Origin: a virus
Length of the DNA: 35,583 nucleotides
Strand: one strand, 5' to 3'
IMG/VR virus record: IMGVR_UViG_3300042865_000086
Span: 1-35,583 of that record
Shown here piece by piece: positions 1 through 6,950 of this stretch. The notes beneath the pieces are model-generated. The model worked only from the letters and a program-made list of their open reading frames with translations. It was not told the origin of the DNA and searched no databases. Both the position numbers and the translations under genes were made by a program. Numbering within the stretch: the stretch's first letter is position 1; every line of letters starts with the position of its first letter.

Positions 1-377
1 CCATCGTTTAGGTGGGCGGTGGAGAAGAGGTAGGTTCCCTTGTAGATGTTTTGGTTGATCTTGGTTGTTACTGGTAGTCCTCTTAGGATTGGGTTTTGTA
101 GTATTGTAAAGTTATATGAGTAGCAGTCCCAGAGTTGGCTTTCTTCTATTCTCCATCCTTCTAGGGCTTTTTCTTTGAATCTAACTGCGTTTGGAGGTAG
201 GTTTCTGTAGAGTGCGCCGCCGTCTCTTAGGATTACATTTATTCCCCATGCTCTACTTGGGATGCTAGTTAGCCCTACCCACATAGCTTCTACTGGCCCG
301 ATTGGCTTTTCGTGGGTGTATTGGCTATCTATGTAGATGTAGCGGTGGGTTGGGAGTGCGCCGATTTTTGTATTCAT
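1..377 (-). CDS. Hypothetical protein, 3' end beyond window
   Basis: An open frame reads leftwards from an ATG at 377 to the window edge without a stop, about 125 residues. It begins MNTKIGALPTHRYIYIDS and is rich in Trp and Tyr. I see no signal peptide, membrane segment or motif I recognise. A 16-bp palindrome ends one base before the start codon, where a ribosome binding site would normally lie. It is the last visible gene of the minus-strand operon. Function unknown; codon structure and position support a real gene. Confidence 0.7.
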   Translation of the reverse strand, partial: MNTKIGALPTHRYIYIDSQYTHEKPIGPVEAMWVGLTSIPSRAWGINVILRDGGALYRNLPPNAVRFKEKALEGWRIEESQLWDCYSYNFTILQNPILRGLPVTTKINQNIYKGTYLFSTAHLND

Positions 378-378
378 G

Positions 379-394
379 TTATCGTTACCGATAA
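379..394. promoter_or_regulatory. Palindrome site 1 (dispersed operator family)
   Basis: TTATCGTTACCGATAA, a full match to the family consensus. It ends one base before the start codon of the gene at 1-377, between that gene and the small ORF at 396-473. Confidence 0.75.
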
Positions 395-395
395 T

Positions 396-473
396 CTAGT
401 ATCTATTGTGTAGGATGAAGCACATGGTTACTACTGCCCATGCTAGTGCTATGGCTAGGAGTTGGTCGTTCAT
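396..473 (-). CDS. Single-span membrane microprotein, 25 aa
   Basis: The ATG at 473 overlaps the stop codon of the deaminase gene as ATGA, the same junction used through most of this operon. That junction is the main support for calling so short an ORF. The product MNDQLLAIALAWAVVTMCFI plus LHNRY is one hydrophobic helix with a short polar start and a basic tail. It could be an inner-membrane peptide. Too short for family assignment. Confidence 0.45.
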   Translation of the reverse strand: MNDQLLAIALAWAVVTMCFILHNRY

Positions 474-859
474 AATTTGGATAGTGTGACTCCCATTTTT
501 TCTGCTATCTCTAGGGCTATAGGGTCGGACTTGTAGATGTCTTTGTAGAGGACTCTCTTTATCTTATAGGCGGCTATGGTCTTTAGGCAGTCTCTACAGG
601 GTAGTAGGGTGGATACCAGTGTCTTTCCTTCGCCGGGGCTTGTATACCTCAGTGCGTTTTGTTCTGCGTGGATGACATACTTCCTTCTCTCTTCTCTGTC
701 TGACCAGTCTTCTTCTTGGCCTTGAGGGAATCCGTTGAATCCTACTGATGCTATGGAGTTGTCTTCTCTTAGGATCACCGCGCCGACTTTTTGCCATGGG
801 TCTTTGCTCTTCTTAGCTACCGCCTCGGCGATGCTCATAGCGTATTCGTCCCAGTTCAT
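470..859 (-). CDS. Deoxycytidylate (dCMP) deaminase
   Basis: This is a 129-residue zinc-dependent cytidine/dCMP deaminase-family protein. The zinc and catalytic signature is visible as His64-Ala-Glu66 in VIHAEQNAL, then Pro87-Cys88-x-x-Cys91 in LLPCRDC. The FNGFP loop at 41-45 is typical of dCMP rather than free cytidine deaminases. Such enzymes convert dCMP to dUMP and feed dTMP synthesis during phage DNA replication. It overlaps both neighbours by ATGA. No thymidylate synthase is visible in the window. Family assignment is firm; the exact substrate is inferred. Confidence 0.9.
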   Translation of the reverse strand: MNWDEYAMSIAEAVAKKSKDPWQKVGAVILREDNSIASVGFNGFPQGQEEDWSDREERRKYVIHAEQNALRYTSPGEGKTLVSTLLPCRDCLKTIAAYKIKRVLYKDIYKSDPIALEIAEKMGVTLSKL

Positions 860-1062
860 GTTAATTTTCCCAATACTTCTTTAGCGTAAGATTCTAGATG
901 CCTCGCGGATAATCCAGAGTGCGCTATGTATACAAGAGCATTCATCGCCTCGTCGCGCCCGCGTTCCAATTGCCGTGCGTGTTTCCATATAACAGGATGA
1001 GAGAACTTTGCCGCGCTTCCAAGTTGATCTTCAAGGTGATCCGTCTCGGGTGTGTCACTCAT
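856..1062 (-). CDS. Small MSDTPETD-type phage protein
   Basis: A 68-residue hydrophilic protein starting MSDTPETDHLEDQ, with a later ARQLERGRDEA helix. The opening and the ARxLERxRD segment are shared with the 136-residue product at 4388-4798, so the two are paralogues within one operon. Short proteins with this N-terminus are common in phage early regions (recalled, reminiscent of Ea22-like proteins), but I know no established function. ATGA overlaps join it to genes on both sides. Confidence 0.75.
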   Translation of the reverse strand: MSDTPETDHLEDQLGSAAKFSHPVIWKHARQLERGRDEAMNALVYIAHSGLSARHLESYAKEVLGKLT

Positions 1063-1373
1063 TGCATCTGGCGCATCATTTTGTTTACCTTAAGAGCGTA
1101 GAGGACTTTATTCTCATGCTCGATTTCCTCTAGTGTCTTCTCTGGCATATCCCCTACGTAATCGAAGTCTACTGGGTCATGGTTGAATTCTTGGTGGATC
1201 ACAGGTTCTCTAACCTGCGGCTCGCTTACTAGCGGTTTGTGCATATACATCTCCTTTAGGTGAGGAGTTGTCCCTTTAGGGTAATGGAAGTTGCGGGTTT
1301 CTGTGTAGGTTTCCTTGTGCATTGACGAACAAGCGCACAATGACATTGCTAGTAGTATTGTTGGTGTTTTCAT
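1059..1373 (-). CDS. Small predicted lipoprotein
   Basis: This 104-residue protein starts MKTPTILLAMSLCACSSM: a Lys, a short hydrophobic stretch and Cys13/Cys15 followed by Ser-Ser, which looks like a lipoprotein signal peptide. The lipobox is imperfect (L-C-A-C). The mature part is polar with several His and Tyr residues, and the last 25 residues look helical. An envelope role such as spanin subunit or superinfection exclusion is possible, but it lies far from the lysis cassette at 20692-21732. ATGA overlaps on both sides. Confidence 0.7.
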   Translation of the reverse strand: MKTPTILLAMSLCACSSMHKETYTETRNFHYPKGTTPHLKEMYMHKPLVSEPQVREPVIHQEFNHDPVDFDYVGDMPEKTLEEIEHENKVLYALKVNKMMRQMQ

Positions 1374-1933
1374 GTTATGTTATAGTAAGCTGTTCCGTAG
1401 CAACCTGACTCTGCTAGTTGAATTGTTTTACCTTCTTTACCCATCCATTCATCTAACTTCTCTTTAGTTAGTTCTATTGGATGCCCATCATGCGCTGGCA
1501 CGTTTACCCATTCAAAGATTCGTAGTGTCTTTGCGGATTTTAGTGCGTTCTTGATGATTTGTTCTGGATCGTCGGTATGCTGGAGGCAGTTGTATATCCA
1601 CGCTTCGTCATATCCTTTTGCGAAATGTTTGATAATTAAATCTTCTCCTCGCATTACGATTGGTTTAATTCCTTTGGCTTTATACCGATCATAAGTCCAA
1701 TCTGGATACTTGAGTGGATCAACTACAGTTCCGCGTTGTCCAAGGTTAATAGTCTTGAGGAGCATGGATGTTGGCCCTCCTCCAATATCTAGGATGGATT
1801 TACCCTCTACATCGAAAGAGTATCCCACCCGCTTTAATCCCATAAAACGGGCATAGACATAATGCTTCTGATCTTCATCGAAGGTATTACAGCAGTCTCC
1901 CCAGTAGTTTGATTCAAACGTGTAGTCACTCAT
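1370..1933 (-). CDS. Class I SAM-dependent methyltransferase
   Basis: A 187-residue protein with the Rossmann motif I ILDIGGGPTS at 47-56, an acidic residue after the second strand (VVDP, Asp72), and a motif-IV-like stretch YDEAWIYNCLQHTDD at 108-122. It resembles small-molecule or sugar methyltransferases more than DNA methylases: no DPPY, NPPF or PCQ motif is visible. Its start overlaps the glycosyltransferase stop (ATGA), so both are probably made together and may act on the same substrate. The substrate cannot be read from sequence. Confidence 0.85.
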   Translation of the reverse strand: MSDYTFESNYWGDCCNTFDEDQKHYVYARFMGLKRVGYSFDVEGKSILDIGGGPTSMLLKTINLGQRGTVVDPLKYPDWTYDRYKAKGIKPIVMRGEDLIIKHFAKGYDEAWIYNCLQHTDDPEQIIKNALKSAKTLRIFEWVNVPAHDGHPIELTKEKLDEWMGKEGKTIQLAESGCYGTAYYNIT

Positions 1934-3057
1934 GGGTAATCTCTATAAAAAGCCTCAATTCCATTTCCTTCTGCATACCACCCTTCTCCGGTGTATACAT
2001 CCATCACATCCGCGAAATACTTTTCATACATTGGAGCTACACTGTTTAAAGTAAAGTTAAGTCCAAATCTCCAACAAGATTCTGAATGGATTTCATTTAT
2101 GTTTTTTATCGCATCAACATAATCTCCCATTGTCCTGCACCGGAATCCAGTTAATCCATGTAGGTTATTCTCGGCGAATGACCCCCAGTCGGAGGTAATC
2201 GTTGGAGTCCCAGATAGTAGGTTCTCTACTTGGACGCCCCCGAATGGTTCTACATACTGGCTAGGGACGAAGGATGCTTTAGCTTTCGACATGAGCCTCT
2301 TCCTAGTAGGGACGTCAGCGTATCCTACATACTCAACATGGTCTGGTAATTTGTAACCTTCCTCTTTTTGGCCTGCGATGACTAGTTTAACCCCTGCCCG
2401 TTTTGTCGCTTCTATGGCTATATCTACACCTTTTCCAGAGTAAACCCTGCCTAGATAGAGAAAGTAATCTTCTTTCTCATCGGAGTATTCAAAATCATTA
2501 ATATCGAAGTAGTTTGGGATGACTACCTCATAGTTATCTTGTCGGCAATTCCCTACTGCCTGCATTCCGCAGTAAGCATGGTAGATGGCGTAGGATTCAA
2601 ATACCTTCCACCTTGCCCAGTGTCCACCAGCATACCCAATACCCGGCTCGACTGTGATTAGGTCTGGATGTGCGTCACAGATCGGTCTTACTCCGCTACC
2701 CCAGAAGGGTAGGATGAAGTCATGCTTGAGCTTCCTCTTACCTACTTCTTCGATAGAATTCTTGTAAAACGTCTGGTAGGCATGGTCATTCGTGTTGAAC
2801 TTGAAGAATGTCTTCCTCCAGTCATGGGAACCATAGCTCTTCTTGAAGTCATCGTTTGTTAATACTGTGACGTGTTCCGTGCATGGGAGTTGACTATCCT
2901 CATGCCCGTAGTGGATTACTTCATGGCCGCGCTCGGTCATCATTTTCCCAAACTTAACTACCTTCTGGGTGTAAGCGCAGGCGTTGAATTCCTTGCTTGT
3001 CACTGTATGTGGAAGTCCAAGGATGTGGAATCTGAATTTATCGTTTCCGATACTCAT
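1930..3057 (-). CDS. GT4-like glycosyltransferase
   Basis: I place the start at MSIGNDKF (ATG at 3057). This gives an ATGA overlap with the zinc-ribbon gene and removes a 50-residue N-terminal extension that only shadows that gene. The 375-residue product has a GT-B C-terminal domain: GRVYSGKG at 203-210, VKLVIAGQ, and the E-x7-E signature in EPFGGVQVE at 270-278. This is the pattern of retaining family 4 glycosyltransferases. Possible targets are phage DNA, a virion protein or host surface glycans. Palindrome site 2 lies in codons 2-7. Confidence 0.88.
   Translation of the reverse strand: MSIGNDKFRFHILGLPHTVTSKEFNACAYTQKVVKFGKMMTERGHEVIHYGHEDSQLPCTEHVTVLTNDDFKKSYGSHDWRKTFFKFNTNDHAYQTFYKNSIEEVGKRKLKHDFILPFWGSGVRPICDAHPDLITVEPGIGYAGGHWARWKVFESYAIYHAYCGMQAVGNCRQDNYEVVIPNYFDINDFEYSDEKEDYFLYLGRVYSGKGVDIAIEATKRAGVKLVIAGQKEEGYKLPDHVEYVGYADVPTRKRLMSKAKASFVPSQYVEPFGGVQVENLLSGTPTITSDWGSFAENNLHGLTGFRCRTMGDYVDAIKNINEIHSESCWRFGLNFTLNSVAPMYEKYFADVMDVYTGEGWYAEGNGIEAFYRDYP
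3038..3053. promoter_or_regulatory. Palindrome site 2, in the first codons of the glycosyltransferase gene
   Basis: TTATCGTTTCCGATAC, one terminal mismatch to the consensus. It covers codons 2-7 of the glycosyltransferase gene, beginning one base past the ATG on the coding strand. Confidence 0.7.
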
Positions 3058-3293
3058 AGGTTGTTTAGTATCTTCTTTGCCCAATCTGGGGTGTCTTCTG
3101 TGACTGATCCAGTCCAGACAACATTTGGTTCTGTTTTCTTTTTCTTTATGTAGTTCCGGTTGGATAGGACAATAATAACCTCGTTGGTTGTGAATCTGAA
3201 TCCACACTCACAAACCCTTCTCCGCATTACTGTCTTATCAACCTTCCTACTATTAACTACTGATGTTATTTTACCACATTCGGGACAGGTCAT
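3054..3293 (-). CDS. NrdR-type zinc-ribbon protein, no ATP-cone
   Basis: The 79-residue product opens with MTCPECGK and continues with SRKVDKTVMRRRVCECGFRFTT. This matches the N-terminal zinc ribbon of NrdR, the repressor of ribonucleotide reductase genes. The second Cys pair is CxC (28/30) rather than CxxC. The ATP-cone that senses dATP in real NrdR is absent, since the protein ends about 45 residues after the ribbon. It could be a stand-alone DNA-binding ribbon that mimics or interferes with host NrdR; that is inference. ATGA overlaps on both sides. Confidence 0.72.
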   Translation of the reverse strand: MTCPECGKITSVVNSRKVDKTVMRRRVCECGFRFTTNEVIIVLSNRNYIKKKKTEPNVVWTGSVTEDTPDWAKKILNNL

Positions 3294-3457
3294 TTCTTTT
3301 TGATTGTAGGCATGAAAGTATGTTTCTTCATTCCGCGTTTTTCAAAGAACTTCTCACAGGCTTTGATAATTTGTTTTGAGTTAAGTGGGTATTTCCACCC
3401 TACCCTTCCATCATCATTGGACAAGTTGTCTACGTGCAACTTCTTGTTGATCTTCAT
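3290..3457 (-). CDS. Small hypothetical protein, 55 aa
   Basis: I choose the ATG at 3457 (MKINKKLHVDNLSNDDG) because it overlaps the upstream stop as ATGA; a longer frame to 3487 only shadows the upstream gene. The product is Lys-rich, with a KQIIKACEKFFEKRGMKK helix and a basic end. No family recognised. Confidence 0.65.
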   Translation of the reverse strand: MKINKKLHVDNLSNDDGRVGWKYPLNSKQIIKACEKFFEKRGMKKHTFMPTIKKK

Positions 3458-3696
3458 TTCATCGACTTGCTGCCACGGCAACGCCACTTCTTACGAGATA
3501 GGTTGTTTGGGGAGTTAGGATCACTCTTCCAATCACCTTTAATCTTTGCGGAACGGGCGCAGTAGGCGTCACCTTTGGATGTTCCGGGGCGAATGCGATC
3601 TCCACCATCTTTAGCCTTACCAGCCTGACCATACTTCACAGTCTTTGTCCTGCCAGTCTTGGCGTTCTTGACTACCTTTGTGAATCTCTTTTCCAT
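3454..3696 (-). CDS. Small basic protein with GTSKGDAYCARS motif
   Basis: I favour the start MEKRFTKVV at 3696, giving 80 residues; an in-frame ATG at 3801 would overlap the gene at 3734-3880 by 68 bases. The protein has a KNAKTGRTKTVKYG stretch, then GTSKGDAYCARSAKIKGDW and SPNNLSRKKWRCRG. I recall this pattern from small basic proteins of cyanophages and other T4-type phages (a DUF6321-like family; number from memory, unchecked). The motif order suggests a nucleic-acid-bound or virion-associated protein, but no function is established. Confidence 0.7.
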   Translation of the reverse strand: MEKRFTKVVKNAKTGRTKTVKYGQAGKAKDGGDRIRPGTSKGDAYCARSAKIKGDWKSDPNSPNNLSRKKWRCRGSKSMK

Positions 3697-3733
3697 AGTT
3701 ATATCAAGTTTAGCGAGTTTATCGTATAACCCA

Positions 3734-3880
3734 CTATTTCTTCTTTGCGGTTTTCTTGGATTGAATAAATGCTTTAGCGGTAGGTGCGCCTTTCGAGCCA
3801 ACCTTCCTCATCTTCTCACCACTACCAGCGGCGATGCGTTTTTTCTTTGCGTTGATGTTAGCGTAGAGTCCAGTTTTCAT
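3734..3880 (-). CDS. Small basic protein MKTGLYANINAKKKR, 48 aa
   Basis: An ATG at 3880 opens a 48-codon frame: MKTGLYANINAKKKRIAAGS, then GEKMRKVGSKGAPTAKAFIQ and SKKTAKKK, with stop TAG. I recall almost the same pattern (GLYANI.AK..RI..GSGEKMRK.G..GAPT..AF..S) in small cyanophage and marine phage proteins, so this is a conserved family. It lies 2 bases after the stop of the gene at 3883-4065. Nearly a third of residues are Lys or Arg. Confidence 0.8.
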   Translation of the reverse strand: MKTGLYANINAKKKRIAAGSGEKMRKVGSKGAPTAKAFIQSKKTAKKK

Positions 3881-3882
3881 AA

Positions 3883-4065
3883 TTACTTTTTCTTTTTCAT
3901 TCCTGCTTGGCTCATTGCAATTGCCACTGCTTGTTTGCGGCTCTTAGCCATAGGTGCTTTCTTCGGGCCTTTAGGGTTGATGCCAGCCTTCAGTTTACCA
4001 GCTTTGTATTCGCTCATTGTTTTAGCCACTTTCGCGGCCTTACCTGCTTTAGTTGTTGGTTTCAT
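3883..4065 (-). CDS. Small Lys-rich protein (DUF6496-like)
   Basis: A 60-residue basic protein with YKAGKLKAG in the middle, KSRKQAVAIAMSQAG near the end and a KKKK tail. The KSRKQAxAIA segment is what I recall as DUF6496, widespread in phages and without known function. Its start overlaps the resolvase-like gene by ATGA. It is the first of three consecutive basic small proteins (to 3454), which may bind nucleic acid. Confidence 0.78.
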   Translation of the reverse strand: MKPTTKAGKAAKVAKTMSEYKAGKLKAGINPKGPKKAPMAKSRKQAVAIAMSQAGMKKKK

Positions 4066-4391
4066 AGTCCTTCCATTCCATCCCTTAATAGTTTGAAGAA
4101 CAGGTCAGCAGGGATTGTAACCTTCCAGTTCTTATTATTCTTTTTGTGGGCAACCGCCCAAGCAATGCCTTTAGCATCCCGCTCGGCCTGCTCACAAGCC
4201 TTATCTAAATTTAAGTTCTGCACGTGCTTTACCTCAAAGTGGAGCTTACCTTTCAGTTCTTCGCAGATTACATCCGGTGAGTCTTGACCACCCGCGAATT
4301 GCTGTCCTCGTTTAGCATTGAACCCTTGGGCGCGGAGTTCATCCCGCCACTGGCGTTCTGCTCTAGCTCCTTTAGCTCTTGAGTTAATCAT
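4062..4391 (-). CDS. PDDEXK nuclease, Holliday-junction-resolvase-like
   Basis: Start taken at MINSRAKGARAERQW (4391), which gives an ATGA overlap with the upstream gene. The 109-residue product carries the restriction-like core: an N-terminal helix with Glu12, Asp40 in GGQDSPDV, and Glu53-x-Lys55 in FEVKH, followed by NLDKACEQAERDA and a final strand pair. This matches small phage resolvases and VRR-NUC-like enzymes that process replication intermediates. Its place just after the helicase genes fits DNA branch resolution during replication. Confidence 0.8.
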   Translation of the reverse strand: MINSRAKGARAERQWRDELRAQGFNAKRGQQFAGGQDSPDVICEELKGKLHFEVKHVQNLNLDKACEQAERDAKGIAWAVAHKKNNKNWKVTIPADLFFKLLRDGMEGL

Positions 4392-4798
4392 TTCGTGCCA
4401 TCCCATCCAGCGGCTTTGCGCCAGCGGTTTATTGTCTCAGAATCAACGTGCGGCAAAAATGCATCTCCAGATCGCCACATCTCCCTCAACGCCTCCCTCG
4501 CCTCGTCTCGCTCGCCTATTATATTTTTAATAGCATCGAGTCCTTTTTGAAACTGCTCATCAGAAGCATCCTTTTGATCAACTCCAAGTAATTCCTCAAG
4601 TTCTCGTCGCATTGCATATTTTTGCTCTGCTCGCATTCTCCAGCTATCGCGTTCAGAAAGTGCAGTTCTGCATCGTTCCATATAGTCGTCGCGCTCGCGT
4701 TCCAGTTTCCTAGCGAAATCCGAAGTAACAACTTTATACAAGATTCCTTCAGATGAATCAGACCAAGTATTCTTGTCGGTTTCTGGTGTGTCACTCAT
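4388..4798 (-). CDS. MSDTPETD-type coiled-coil protein
   Basis: 136 residues, starting MSDTPETDKNTWSDSS. A VTSDFARKLERERDDYMERC helix follows, then a long charged coiled-coil-like region to about residue 110, and a Trp-containing end (WRKAAGWDG). It is the larger paralogue of the product at 856-1062. Function unknown. Joined to both neighbours by ATGA overlaps. Confidence 0.75.
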   Translation of the reverse strand: MSDTPETDKNTWSDSSEGILYKVVTSDFARKLERERDDYMERCRTALSERDSWRMRAEQKYAMRRELEELLGVDQKDASDEQFQKGLDAIKNIIGERDEAREALREMWRSGDAFLPHVDSETINRWRKAAGWDGTK

Positions 4799-4989
4799 GG
4801 CAGCAAGCTATCTACATCTTGTAGTTCTGTCAATACTTTTGTTTCAGAGAAGTATTCATGGTATATCTTCATTCCTTCATTCCAGTAATTATCTGCGATA
4901 GAATATCTTTCTTTGTCGAAAGACTCCCAGATCGTCAGAGCAGCGTCCATGAGCCTAGATGATTTTGCGAATGCTTGGTCAGTTGTCAT
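4795..4989 (-). CDS. Small acidic hypothetical protein, 64 aa
   Basis: A 64-residue, mostly helical acidic protein (MTTDQAFAKSSRLMDAALTI), with aromatic residues in the middle and no motif I recognise. The ATG shares its first base with the last base of the helicase stop (TGATG), and its own stop overlaps the next gene by ATGA. It might be a helicase partner, inferred only from position. Confidence 0.65.
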   Translation of the reverse strand: MTTDQAFAKSSRLMDAALTIWESFDKERYSIADNYWNEGMKIYHEYFSETKVLTELQDVDSLLP

Positions 4990-6221
4990 CAGTATACCTC
5001 CTCTAGTTTGGAAATGTCACCACGCATGATGATTTCCGTTGTGTAGTTCCTCGCGCCACGGCGGTTCTTCTTGATCGTTAACATACTCTTAGTCTTGAAG
5101 TGTTCGACATACACTACTTGGTCAGAGTGCATCCCGATTGCCCGTGATTCGCGCAGTCTTCCCTCGTCGTTTAACTGGGAAGCAGTCAGCATAATCGAAT
5201 TATTCTTGAGTGCAGATACCTTTAACCGCCTTGCTATCTCGGAAATCTGCCCTTCTCGGCTGTCCGAACCATCATATGAGATGATTTGGAGGTAATCTAC
5301 TACAATCACATCTGCCCGTTTTTCCCCTGTGTATCGTGCGATATTGGCCTCAATCTCGGTGATTTCGGACACTCCGTCCACTATTTCGATGGGTAACTTG
5401 TGTAATCTTAGGAGTGCCGCGCTGATCGCCTTGAGTTCTCCTTGGTTTGCATTTTTGTAATCCTCTGGTTCGCGGATCGGGTAGCCTGCCATGTTACAAG
5501 CCATGCGGGTTAGGATGTCTTTAGCCTTCATCTCTAGTGAAAAGAATAAGACTGGCTTCCCATCTAGTAGATTTGCTAGGGCCGCTTGGACTAGGTAGAT
5601 GGATTTACCTCCTCCTGTTTCAGAAGCTACTGTCATCATCTCTCCTTTGTGCATCCCACCCTTGAGCGCACGATCTACTTTTATCATTCCAGTAGTAAAG
5701 CATTCGTTTACCGCTTTACCTTCCATCTCATCAATGATCTCAATGATCAGGTCTTTGACTGGTTTGACTTTTGTTGTCCGATCTTCAGCGCACTTCATTA
5801 TCGTTTCCGATAACGAGCGTAGGTCAGCCCTTCCTCCGCGAAGGTCATTCTCGGATTTCTCAATTATAGAGATGGCATCGCGGTAGCCTTTCATCTTGTG
5901 CAGATTCTTTCGGTAGTCATCAGCCATGTCTTGGCAGACCTTACCAGATGCGATCTTCATCGTAGCGAGGATGTCATGGACTTCGTTCTCACCACCAGCC
6001 GATTCTAGCTGACCCGTGGATTCTAGTTCAGCAATCGCCGAGAATTGACAGCAAGTGCCTGTCCGCTGGTGAACCCCTTGGAGTGCGTTAAAAACGATTC
6101 TGTGGGCAGGTAGCGCGAAATAATCGGCATCCCATGTTTGTTGGGAAAGGATATTTCGGTCTGTTGCTATCAGCGACAATGCTGCCGCTTCGCTCTTGTG
6201 TGCTATTGGGACTTTTTTCAT
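4989..6221 (-). CDS. dnaB: DnaB-type replicative DNA helicase
   Basis: 410 residues with both DnaB domains. The N-terminal helical domain (about 8-110) has SEAAALSLIATD and the FALPAHRIVFNAL helix. The RecA-like domain has Walker A SETGGGKS at 200-207, the FFSLEM strand at 226-231 and Walker B VIVVDYLQII at 305-314. It should unwind DNA at the fork. The gene directly upstream encodes an O-like initiator, the order seen in P22-like phages (gene 18, then gene 12). Palindrome site 3 lies near codons 137-142. Confidence 0.95.
   Translation of the reverse strand: MKKVPIAHKSEAAALSLIATDRNILSQQTWDADYFALPAHRIVFNALQGVHQRTGTCCQFSAIAELESTGQLESAGGENEVHDILATMKIASGKVCQDMADDYRKNLHKMKGYRDAISIIEKSENDLRGGRADLRSLSETIMKCAEDRTTKVKPVKDLIIEIIDEMEGKAVNECFTTGMIKVDRALKGGMHKGEMMTVASETGGGKSIYLVQAALANLLDGKPVLFFSLEMKAKDILTRMACNMAGYPIREPEDYKNANQGELKAISAALLRLHKLPIEIVDGVSEITEIEANIARYTGEKRADVIVVDYLQIISYDGSDSREGQISEIARRLKVSALKNNSIMLTASQLNDEGRLRESRAIGMHSDQVVYVEHFKTKSMLTIKKNRRGARNYTTEIIMRGDISKLEEVY
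5798..5813. promoter_or_regulatory. Palindrome site 3, inside the helicase gene
   Basis: TTATCGTTTCCGATAA, a full consensus match within the coding region of the DnaB helicase. There is no promoter-like element nearby, which is why a roadblock-type function is considered. Confidence 0.7.
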
Positions 6222-6225
6222 GAGG

Positions 6226-6936
6226 TTAAATACTGCAAAGTTTTTCTGGTTTTACTGTGTTCGTGGATCGGTTGATCCAGCCAGATAGGAATTGTTGGGT
6301 AAACTGGCGTTCTGGTTTGGCGAGTATCCAAGTCCGTGCCATTTGCACTTCCTTGTCCACGTCCTTGTCGGGGTTAAGGCGTTTGAGTTGGGTAATGAAA
6401 GCATCATCTACGAGTTTTGGTTTTCGTTTTGTTTTTGGTTTTATGGAAATCAAATCAATGGATTTTAAAAATGTTTGCTGTGATGGTTCTATTTTCGGTT
6501 CCTTATGATGATTCATTATAGAGAGACTAACCGGGGTTACCCCCACCACCCCCTGCAACGGGTTACCCCCTCCCCCACTAACACGGGTTACCCCCTCAAC
6601 TGACTTAATCCTGCTTGGTGCTATAACCTGTTGAATGACATCTCGACTGATTTCATCGCTACCAATCTTATCAACAATGATGGTGTAAATGTTCGATGTT
6701 TGCCTTCCAAAATGATCCTCTCGCTCATCTTTCGTAACTACTCCGACCTCAATCAAAGAATTCAAATACTTCTTCAAGATAGGTTCCGAGACATTCGCTT
6801 TTTCTGCTAGTTTCCGAATCGACGGCCAACAACTAGCATCGTCATTGCAGGAATCGGCTAGGGCAAGAAGAACCAATCTTGCATTTCCTTGAGTCCTGCT
6901 TTTCTCAAAGACCTCCGACATTATTCTAACACTCAT
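6226..6936 (-). CDS. O-like replication initiator with winged helix
   Basis: Start taken at MSVRIMSEVFEKS (6936): the in-frame extension to 7017 crosses a structured leader. The 236-residue product has a winged-helix domain at about 10-90, with LVLLALADSCNDD, CWPSIRKLAEKANVS and the recognition-helix region EPILKKYLNSLIEVGVV. A Gly-rich linker follows (114-135), then a C-terminal domain with WILAKPERQFTQQFLSGWIN. This architecture matches lambda O / P22 gp18-type initiators, where the N-terminal domain binds origin iterons and the C-terminal part recruits helicase. The linker is encoded by three DNA iterons, and the DnaB gene follows after 4 bases. Confidence 0.78.
   Translation of the reverse strand: MSVRIMSEVFEKSRTQGNARLVLLALADSCNDDASCWPSIRKLAEKANVSEPILKKYLNSLIEVGVVTKDEREDHFGRQTSNIYTIIVDKIGSDEISRDVIQQVIAPSRIKSVEGVTRVSGGGGNPLQGVVGVTPVSLSIMNHHKEPKIEPSQQTFLKSIDLISIKPKTKRKPKLVDDAFITQLKRLNPDKDVDKEVQMARTWILAKPERQFTQQFLSGWINRSTNTVKPEKLCSI
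6405..6600 (-). other. Candidate replication origin: iterons plus A/T-rich tract
   Basis: Three exact copies of GGGTTACCCCC lie at 6534-6544, 6560-6570 and 6585-6595, spaced 26 and 25 bases. On the coding strand they read GGGGGTAACCC, with similarity extending on the left and into a GTTAG-like right flank. Directly beyond, at about 6405-6530, the DNA becomes strongly A/T-rich with repeated short T runs. The order (iterons then an A/T-rich unwinding region, inside the initiator gene and ahead of the helicase gene) is that of the lambda ori in gene O. The repeats also encode Gly/Val residues, so selection on protein is a weaker alternative. Confidence 0.62.
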
Positions 6937-6950
6937 TGTAAAAAGGCGAC

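Noticed and set aside
3058-3207. 50-residue N-terminal extension of the glycosyltransferase
   Set aside because: It lies wholly within the zinc-ribbon gene in another frame and has no family character; the ATGA start at 3057 is better.
4519-4794. Second frame of 91 codons on the same strand as 4388-4798
   Set aside because: Shadow of the coiled-coil gene in another frame; no start context or motif.
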